From Chitinophagaceae bacterium (GTDB lineage: Bacteria > Bacteroidota > Bacteroidia > Chitinophagales > Chitinophagaceae), in contig JAIXOJ010000064.1 of assembly GCA_027486835.1 (NCBI GenBank), forward strand, positions 1 through 57,767: a stretch of DNA of 57,767 nt, in the 5' to 3' direction. Of the stretch, positions 52,293 to 57,767 are shown piece by piece. The translations under genes and the position numbers were made by a program. A model generated the notes under the pieces. That model was not told the origin of the DNA, did no database searches, and worked only from the letters and a program-made list of their open reading frames with translations. Numbering within the stretch: position 1 is the stretch's first letter; each line of letters begins with the position of its first letter.

Positions 52293-53360
52293 TTATACAA
52301 TGAGTGCATTCAAAGTTTTGTCATAAGCACTGTTATCCTTAAACATCTGGATACCTTCCTTAAAACTCAGGTAGGGATGTCCTAATTCATGGTTCTTCTT
52401 GGCTATTTGGTACAGCAATACCAAATGGCGGATAATCTCCTTCCAAGCAAAAAATATAGAATGTTGGGGGTCGTAAATATGCGTTGGCTCGCTTCCTGCA
52501 CCATTCAATTCTATGATGCTAAAATTTTTCCCCGCCTTTAGTTCTTCCCATGTGTTGTATCGAATATCTAAGCGACCATAATAAAATCCATCAACTTGGT
52601 TACAAACATTGTTCATGGTAAACTCTAGTTCTTTAGTTATTAAGTGGCTATCGTCAACAAATAAACAACCACGTGCATGATTGCCATAAGGAACAATAAT
52701 CTCTTGTTGCCCCTTGGGCAAAATAAGATGAAGCTTATCACCTGCAATTTTATGGAGTATCGGAATTTGGAGTATGTAGCGTTTGTTTTGACGCAATAAG
52801 TCCAATATGCTGCTGCTGCCATCCCCTGTTACCGATAAAAATTCTTTGCGTACGATACCAGTGATTTTGCCATTTTTTTCACCAGGCATTTTTACATAAA
52901 AGAGTCCTATTTCATTGGGGAACTCTACAAAAGGTTGTATAATAAATGGTACCGTATAGGCAGGTAATACCGCGGCTAATTCTGCTGCATTGTTTATTTT
53001 TTTTACCCCACGCCCTCTTGCACCCATATTAGGCTTCACGATAATAGGGTAGCTAATCTGGTGCTTTTCTAGGGTTATATTAATGGAATTTAGTGTTGTT
53101 CCAGGTTCAAAATATAGCGTAAGTGGCGTGTAAGACGGAGGAAGCAATGGGGCAATATCCATTTTTGTTTCCATCAAAAACCCTCCATTCTTAATAGTAG
53201 GATTAGCAGCAGCGAAAAAAAAGAAAGAGCGAGCCCTGATTCCTAGCCATAAATACACAAAGTAAATAGGTAGGTACACCATACCAAAGGGCCAATACTC
53301 CCAATGCAAAAAGCGTATGATAAAGGGATGCATCTTAAGAGGTGCTGATTTTTCTTTCAT
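52293..53360 (-). CDS. ATP-grasp domain protein, carboxylate-amine ligase-like
   Basis: 355 residues. A hydrophobic N-terminal stretch (about 20-42, FGMVYLPIYFVYLWLGI) may be a membrane anchor. The ATP-grasp fold is seen in YPIIVKPNMGARGRGVKKI (about 102-120), VPFIIQPFVEFPNEIGLFYV and the metal-binding SIIELNGAGSEPTHIYDP near 268-285. Related proteins include D-alanine--D-alanine ligase-like enzymes. The substrate is unknown. The gene is separated by 40 bp from the TANGO2-type gene that precedes it in transcription, so they may form an operon with DinB. Confidence 0.78.
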   Translation of the reverse strand: MKEKSAPLKMHPFIIRFLHWEYWPFGMVYLPIYFVYLWLGIRARSFFFFAAANPTIKNGGFLMETKMDIAPLLPPSYTPLTLYFEPGTTLNSINITLEKHQISYPIIVKPNMGARGRGVKKINNAAELAAVLPAYTVPFIIQPFVEFPNEIGLFYVKMPGEKNGKITGIVRKEFLSVTGDGSSSILDLLRQNKRYILQIPILHKIAGDKLHLILPKGQQEIIVPYGNHARGCLFVDDSHLITKELEFTMNNVCNQVDGFYYGRLDIRYNTWEELKAGKNFSIIELNGAGSEPTHIYDPQHSIFFAWKEIIRHLVLLYQIAKKNHELGHPYLSFKEGIQMFKDNSAYDKTLNALIV

Positions 53361-53400
53361 TTTTTGGGGGTAGTGTTGAAAAGAATAAATGGTAGGTAAT

Positions 53401-54126
53401 TTATAAAGAGTGCTGTGCGTTTAATGGTTGTATGGTTTCATACCGCTCTTGGGCAACACAATCTTCATACAGCAATACTGACCTATAATTTTCTATAGCC
53501 ACAGAAGTGATGCTTACTGTGAGCATTTCATTGTTTCGATTCATTTTTAGGCCATACCACTGATTATCTTTTTCGGTATCCGCATGAAAATGTAGCAAAT
53601 CGTCCTGAGTTGGATTTGTAACGTTTTGTAAAAACTGTTGAAACCAATTTTCCCTTTGTGCTGCCATTGCCGCATCGTACAGGGTAACAGAAGACCAGAT
53701 ATGGGGCTTTTTTGGATTTATTTCTTGGATGGTTAATGCATTTCCATCCCACATGGCTTGGTACAAAGCCTTATTTACGTATAAAATAAGGGTGCAATTT
53801 TCAATTCCTTCTAATGGAAAATGAGGTAATTCGTTTATGGGATTGGTCGCTTGAAACAGTGCTGGTAAGATGCTTCCCCTACTAGCTTCATAGTGACCCA
53901 ACGGCTGGTGCTTGTTGAGAGCGCCATTTAATAGAATGCCTGTATCGCCATTTTCACGAGTAATAAACCAAGTACCTCCCTTTTCGGCATCTATGGGAAA
54001 ATGGCAGACATAGTTTTTCCCCGCTTTAGGTTGTGGAGGAATGGCAGGCTTTCTCCCTTTTTTTTCATCGCGATTGCTTGTAAGCAACACCTGCGAATGA
54101 GTGGGTACATACGTTACTGTGCACAT
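53401..54126 (-). CDS. NRDE family (TANGO2-like) protein
   Basis: 241 residues. The N-terminus MCTVTYVPTHSQVLLTSNRDE is the hallmark (Asn18-Arg19-Asp20-Glu21), and the second cysteine position begins the Ntn-hydrolase-like fold. GTWFITRENGDTGILLNG and a run of short strands follow. Human TANGO2 is linked to metabolic crises and the family has been implicated in haem or lipid handling, but no role is established in bacteria. The gene begins inside the end of the DinB gene (13-bp overlap) and is followed after 40 bp by the ATP-grasp gene. Confidence 0.88.
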   Translation of the reverse strand: MCTVTYVPTHSQVLLTSNRDEKKGRKPAIPPQPKAGKNYVCHFPIDAEKGGTWFITRENGDTGILLNGALNKHQPLGHYEASRGSILPALFQATNPINELPHFPLEGIENCTLILYVNKALYQAMWDGNALTIQEINPKKPHIWSSVTLYDAAMAAQRENWFQQFLQNVTNPTQDDLLHFHADTEKDNQWYGLKMNRNNEMLTVSITSVAIENYRSVLLYEDCVAQERYETIQPLNAQHSL

Positions 54127-54578
54127 AGTTGTCGATACTGAAGTGTAGAAGGTGCCACACCGAAGGAGGCTTTTAATTGATAACCACCAATTTCTTGAAT
54201 ACCAACCTTAATTAATGCCATGTGATGGATGGTATGTTCATCACAATACACTAACTCACGCAAATAGCTGGTAGTTACAAATGCCTCATGGTGTTGCAAC
54301 TGCAATATTTTATCTGCTTTTTGCCTATTACCGAGTAGCGCTTCCAAACAAGTTTGGGCATAAATAGGAGAAGTTTCTATGTGCAAATCCCTTCTCCTTT
54401 TAGCATAATCGACACATCCTTGTTCGTATCCTAGATGGAGACATTGATACATTTCTATAGAATGCCGAACATGTTGTCCTATGGTGGCACCTGAAAGATT
54501 GTTTGATGGGAGTACGTAATGTTCTGGTGTTATTTCACCAATAAATGCAACTAAATCTTGGAGTACTTCGTAAAACAT
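54114..54578 (-). CDS. DinB-like four-helix protein
   Basis: 154 residues. Helical throughout with the metal-site histidines of the DinB/YfiT fold visible in GQHVRHSIEMYQ (His near residues 34-37) and CDEHTIHHMALIK (His near 114-119). Such proteins are often thiol-S-transferases or metal-dependent hydrolases; the substrate cannot be read. Its stop overlaps the NRDE gene start by 13 bp, which suggests coupled translation. The next gene upstream is the DoxX gene, 94 bp away on the same strand. Confidence 0.85.
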   Translation of the reverse strand: MFYEVLQDLVAFIGEITPEHYVLPSNNLSGATIGQHVRHSIEMYQCLHLGYEQGCVDYAKRRRDLHIETSPIYAQTCLEALLGNRQKADKILQLQHHEAFVTTSYLRELVYCDEHTIHHMALIKVGIQEIGGYQLKASFGVAPSTLQYRQLCAQ

Positions 54579-54672
54579 AAATTATCAATTCTTATTTTTT
54601 AATGCTTTGTGTTCATAGGAAAGTGGATATATTTTCCAAATTCAGAGATATTGGTAAGCAGTTGATTACCGG

Positions 54673-55059
54673 CTATTTTTTAATTAAGGCTAATAGCTGG
54701 TTTCTTTCCTTCCAAACGATTACTATGGATGCAATGGTAACTAATAAGGCGTAAATAAATAACTGTCCGTGGTCGCCCATTACTTCGATGCCTAAAATAA
54801 ATAGGTGCGAAGCGATGGCTCCTGCCATTACACCAATGGCCATAATAGCACCATAAACGGAAGTTTTTGGAATCAAGATTAGGATTGAAGCAATTAATTC
54901 TGCAACGCCAGAACCATATCTTCCCCAGGGTTCAATACCCACTTTCGTGAAAATATAAATCGATTCTTCAGCACCCGAGAACTTGAAAAATAGGGTCTGC
55001 AACATAATAATGGCTGCAACTAGTCTGCATGTCCACAGTAAATAAGTGTTCGTTTTCAA
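54673..55059 (-). CDS. DoxX-like membrane protein
   Basis: 128 residues with four membrane helices (about 8-24, 45-65, 68-90 and 97-117). The second helix region AELIASILILIPKTSVYGAIMAIGVMAGAI is typical of the DoxX/DoxD and MauE fold. The family takes part in quinone or thiosulfate redox work in some bacteria, but is of unknown function here. It sits between the DinB-like gene and the YHS-domain gene, all on the minus strand. Confidence 0.82.
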   Translation of the reverse strand: MKTNTYLLWTCRLVAAIIMLQTLFFKFSGAEESIYIFTKVGIEPWGRYGSGVAELIASILILIPKTSVYGAIMAIGVMAGAIASHLFILGIEVMGDHGQLFIYALLVTIASIVIVWKERNQLLALIKK

Positions 55060-55101
55060 AGCTTTTGTTTTTAAGGGTTTAATAATAAAAGTGGGGGTTT
55101 G

Positions 55102-55572
55102 TTATTTAAATGTTTTGCTCCAGTTGTTGTCTGCGTTTTTCATGAGCGAGCTTTCGTTTTTATTCCAACTTTTGAGGGTATTGGTAAAAAACTTGTTGTA
55201 AAAAAGATAGAGTTTACCATTTAGGATTTTAAAAGTCTCCGGATCTACCTCCACTTTTGAGCCATCATTGCCCATTGCATAAGCACACCAGCCACCGTAT
55301 TGAGGTTCGTATTGTGCTGGATTTTTCTTGAATAAGGCTAAGTTTTCCGCACTTGAAAAGTAGTAGGTGATTCCTTGGTACGTATCACTTAGCGCAGATT
55401 TTCCTTCTGCTGGTTTCCCTTTGGTAAAATAATTTACAGGGTCATAGCCCTTGATACCAATAGATTTTGCATCCACATTGAATTGAGCTTTGCGGGTGGG
55501 TGTTTTATCTGCTTGCGAAAAACTGGCTACCCAAAAGAAGGACAGTACACTAAAAAGAAAGAAACGTTTCAT
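55102..55572 (-). CDS. YHS-domain exported protein
   Basis: 156 residues from ATG 55572 (MKRFFLFSVLSFF); the frame opens at 55614 but the later start gives a clean signal peptide ending VASFSQADK. The YHS-type domain is IKGYDPVNYFTKGKPAEG, then ITYYFSSAENLALFKKNPAQYEPQYGGWCAYAMG (about 40-105), with a conserved cysteine in GGWCAYA. YHS domains bind metal ions such as copper. The context of DoxX and DM13 genes is common in Bacteroidota and hints at a redox or metal function outside the cytosol. Confidence 0.86.
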   Translation of the reverse strand: MKRFFLFSVLSFFWVASFSQADKTPTRKAQFNVDAKSIGIKGYDPVNYFTKGKPAEGKSALSDTYQGITYYFSSAENLALFKKNPAQYEPQYGGWCAYAMGNDGSKVEVDPETFKILNGKLYLFYNKFFTNTLKSWNKNESSLMKNADNNWSKTFK

Positions 55573-55634
55573 GATAATTAATAATTGAAAGGTGATTAAG
55601 TGTAGAAAAAACAATAAGGTTAAAGGGAGGAATT

Positions 55635-56066
55635 TTATTTCCGCAATAATGCGTATCCAAACAGATGGTTATACTGCTCACAATGAATGAGTGCGTAAGG
55701 GTAATCAGTCACTTTAATGTTATTAGGAATTAAATAGACTTGGTTTCCATTGGTGGATTTCAAAGAACCCAATTTCACAAAATTGATGGGCTGCATTTCC
55801 TTGCTCAGATATACTTTTAAGTCTGGGCCATTACTCACCGAAAAACGTTCTAACGAAAGCTGGTGTACACTGTCCACCAAATACAATTTTGCCACTCCCA
55901 TGGTGGTGCCGTAAGGGCCACTCATAAAACTTCCAGAATCTTTCAGCACCACTTTATTTGTCACTGTATCTACTTGTTCATTTAAGGTGGCTGTTGAGGT
56001 AGCTGCTTCTTTAGTGCAAGCTGACATCATGATGATTAATCCCAAACTAAAAATTGCGTATTTCAT
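55635..56066 (-). CDS. DM13-domain lipoprotein
   Basis: 143 residues. The lipobox MMSACTKEA places a lipid on Cys17 after a short signal peptide. The DM13 domain follows (about 40-140): SGSFMSGPYGTTMGVAKLYL, FSVSNGPDLKVYLSKE and the closing YALIHCEQYNHLFGYALL with a conserved cysteine. DM13 domains are thought to bind haem or act in electron transfer in cytochrome-like proteins. It heads the minus-strand run with the YHS and DoxX genes. Confidence 0.87.
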   Translation of the reverse strand: MKYAIFSLGLIIMMSACTKEAATSTATLNEQVDTVTNKVVLKDSGSFMSGPYGTTMGVAKLYLVDSVHQLSLERFSVSNGPDLKVYLSKEMQPINFVKLGSLKSTNGNQVYLIPNNIKVTDYPYALIHCEQYNHLFGYALLRK

Positions 56067-56590
56067 TTTTCAAAAAATTTAAAAGGTTACAGCATCAATT
56101 ACGAGAAGGGAAAATATTCCTTACAAGTGCCTTGTAATTTTTTTGAAAAAAGTGGATACGGAGAAAAATAAAATCCCAAAAACTACATAAAAGCCAGGTC
56201 ATTTTTTTATTTAGGGCAATAAGTAATTCACAAGGAGGGAGCATTTTTTAGAATGTATCAAAAGGTGATAAACATGTTGTCATTTTATTTATACTTTTTG
56301 TCTTGAAAATGTAATAAAGGAGTAGCTAAGTTTGTAAAAAATTAAATGGTTTGGATACTAAATATCGTCAGTTAGGAAATAGGCCATTTTGGGATATTGC
56401 CACAAATAAACGAATTGATACTAATTCTTCTAGTTCTATCAATTGTGTAAATAGTCGCATTCGCTCCAAAGGCACGAACAATTGTAAGCTCCGTATGATT
56501 ATTGAGTTTGATTGTATGTCTAAAAATGACCAATTGCTTTTTATCCTTAGTGCCTAGAATCACCCGAATTGTTCAAACTAAAAATAATAA
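56067..56590. other. intergenic region with a degenerate 65-bp repeat copy
   Basis: 524 bp between divergent genes. At 56411-56478 the pattern CGAATTG...TAGTCGCATT...GGCACGAA matches the ends of the 65-bp units at 37063 and 37128, with the middle changed. Open frames here (56351-56557 and its complement) have no family features and are not called. Nothing else recognised. Confidence 0.55.
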
Positions 56591-57133
56591 ATGATACCCC
56601 TAAATTTCAAACCATTTCCCGTTTTATCTACGGAACGATTATCGCTTAGACAATTAACTATTGAAGACAAAGCGCCCATTTTTGGTTTACGGTCAAGTCC
56701 TGCCATCAATCAATATCTGGACAGAGACCCCTGCCTTTCTATGGAAGATGCGGAGCATTTTATTGAAAAGATTAATGAGCATATTGAAAATAACAACTCC
56801 ATATATTGGGTAATTACTTTGTCAAATACCCAGGCTTTTGTAGGTACTATTTGTTTGTATAACTTTTCATTAGATGAAGACTCTTGCGAAATTGGCTATG
56901 AATTGATGGTGGAATATCAAGGAAAAGGCATTATGAAAGAAGCTGTAAAGAGCGTAGTTGACTATGCCTTTCATACATTGGAGATAAATAAAATTATTGC
57001 CTGTACCCACTTAAACAACCAGCCATCCACCAAACTATTGGAAAACCTAAATTTTACATCCTCCAAGGAATCATTTACCGATAATCCTGATTATCACATT
57101 TTTACACTATTAAAGCCAGCGTCGAATAGTTAG
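56591..57133 (+). CDS. GNAT N-acetyltransferase (RimJ/RimL-like)
   Basis: 180 residues, cytosolic. The N-terminus FPVLSTERLSLRQLTIEDKAPIFGLR is the standard start of RimJ/RimL-type enzymes. Motif A is IGYELMVEYQGKGIMKEAVKSVVDYAF (Q-x-x-G-x-G/A loop for acetyl-CoA near residues 118-124), and NQPSTKLLENLNFT is motif B. It acetylates an amino group of a protein or small molecule; the target is unknown. Stand-alone gene, followed by a 41-bp tandem array. Confidence 0.9.
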   Translation: MIPLNFKPFPVLSTERLSLRQLTIEDKAPIFGLRSSPAINQYLDRDPCLSMEDAEHFIEKINEHIENNNSIYWVITLSNTQAFVGTICLYNFSLDEDSCEIGYELMVEYQGKGIMKEAVKSVVDYAFHTLEINKIIACTHLNNQPSTKLLENLNFTSSKESFTDNPDYHIFTLLKPASNS

Positions 57134-57194
57134 AAAAATCCCAAATACACAATATACTCCCATGTGCTGTCAAGAAATGGTATTAATTATTTCT

Positions 57195-57767
57195 GTACCA
57201 AAAATAGCACATCGATAAAGAACGTTTTTTAGTGGCGTACCAAAATAGAACATCGATAAAAAACGTTTTTTAGTGGCGTACCAAAATAGAATAGCGATAA
57301 AGAACGTTTTTTAGTGCCGTACCAAAATAGAACATTGATAAAGAACGTTTTTTACTGGCGTACCAAAATGGAACAGCGATAAAGAACGTTTTTTAGTGGC
57401 GTACCAAAATAGAACAGCGATAAAGAACCTTTTTTAGTGGCGTACCAAAATAGAACATCAATAAAGAACTTTTTTTAGTGGCGTACCAAAATAGAACAGC
57501 TATAAAGAACGTTTTTTACTGCCGCGTCGATAAGGAACATCGATAAAAATTGATTTTTACTGCTGCGACGTTAAGGAACAGCGATAAAAATTGATTTTTA
57601 CTGCCGCGCCAATAAGGAACAGCGATAAAAATTGATTTTTACTGCTGCGCCGATAAGGAACAGCGATAAAAATTGATTTTTACTGCCGCGCCGATAAGGA
57701 ACAGCGATAAAAATTGATTTTTACTGCTGCGCCGATAAGGAACAGCGATAAAAATTGATTTTTACTG
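57195..57767. repeat. 41-bp tandem array with two unit types, cut by the window end
   Basis: Units begin at 57195 (42 bp, one extra A), then every 41 bp at 57237, 57278, 57319, 57360, 57401, 57442 and 57483 (type I, starting GTACCAAAATAGAACA), and at 57524, 57565, 57606, 57647, 57688 and 57729 (type II, starting GCGCCGATAAGGAACAGCGA; the last is cut at 39 bp). The types share the end and spacing but differ in the centre: AAAGAACGTTTTTT in type I and AAAAATTGATTTTT in type II, both A-tract/T-tract palindromes. No spacers, so not CRISPR. Confidence 0.94.

Noticed and set aside
57195-57767. CRISPR array
   Set aside because: Units touch each other without unique spacers, there are no cas genes nearby, and the units form two blocks instead of identical repeats.

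Overview
The window looks like the chromosome of a low-GC member of the Bacteroidota, most likely family Chitinophagaceae. The evidence is a 1,135-residue secreted protein with a C-terminal type IX secretion (T9SS) sorting domain, TonB-dependent and small outer-membrane barrel proteins, paired ECF sigma and zinc-finger genes, an AraC regulator with an N-terminal membrane domain, promoter elements of the TTTG-N19-TAnnTTTG type, and weak Shine-Dalgarno sequences. No tRNA, rRNA, CRISPR array, IS transposase or prophage was seen.

Layout. 1-6 kb: a secreted sialate O-acetylesterase-like SGNH hydrolase, a DUF2490 barrel and a large secreted lyase-like protein. 6-9 kb: an overlapping DNA-repair cluster of a 51-residue DUF2256 zinc-ribbon gene, a ligase-associated exonuclease and an ATP-dependent DNA ligase. 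9-11.3 kb (minus): bifunctional nuclease, IspE and a PlsC-like acyltransferase. 11.5-17.3 kb: three unusual genes, namely an ATP-grasp-like protein, a GalU-like nucleotidyltransferase and a 1,110-residue fusion of a GHMP sugar kinase with a UDPGP-type pyrophosphorylase. 18.5-24.5 kb: an Acg-like nitroreductase, a barrel, a flavodoxin-fold reductase, small membrane proteins, an alpha/beta hydrolase and a CPBP protease-like protein. 24.7-28.1 kb: the T9SS cargo with FG-GAP/VCBS repeats followed by eight roughly 85-residue Ig-like repeats. 28.2-29.4 kb: an AraC-type regulator split by one in-frame stop. 29.5-32.5 kb (minus): an ars-like operon of ArsR, a frameshifted DUF6428 gene, a metallophosphoesterase, an ArsN-like acetyltransferase and an aquaporin, with no arsenate reductase or arsenite pump. 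32.6-38.5 kb: FKBP, LOG, barrel, GlcD-like and lactonase genes. 39.7-42.4 kb: an ABC-2 transporter and a LolA-like protein. 42.7-44.3 kb: an RRM protein and an ECF sigma/zinc-finger pair. 44.5-52.1 kb: a probable sucrose locus of TonB receptor, SLC45-like transporter, GH100-like invertase and PfkB fructokinase, diverging from a LacI regulator with a clear palindromic operator and a perfect Bacteroidota promoter. 52.3-57.1 kb: ATP-grasp, TANGO2-type NRDE, DinB, DoxX, YHS, DM13 and GNAT genes.

The most unusual structure lies between the genes. Tandem arrays with unrelated sequences share periods near whole helical turns: three at exactly 21 bp (17776-17964, 33319-33843, 38741-38992), one at 41 bp (57195 to the window end) and one at 10 bp (39509-39577). 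Around them are perfect or near-perfect hairpins (2096, 18236, 24561, 35454, 48257), 7-bp arrays (20371, 41531) and a dispersed 65-bp foldback repeat (37063, with a degenerate copy at 56411). Together with the kinase-pyrophosphorylase cluster, these arrays are the best candidates for something undescribed.
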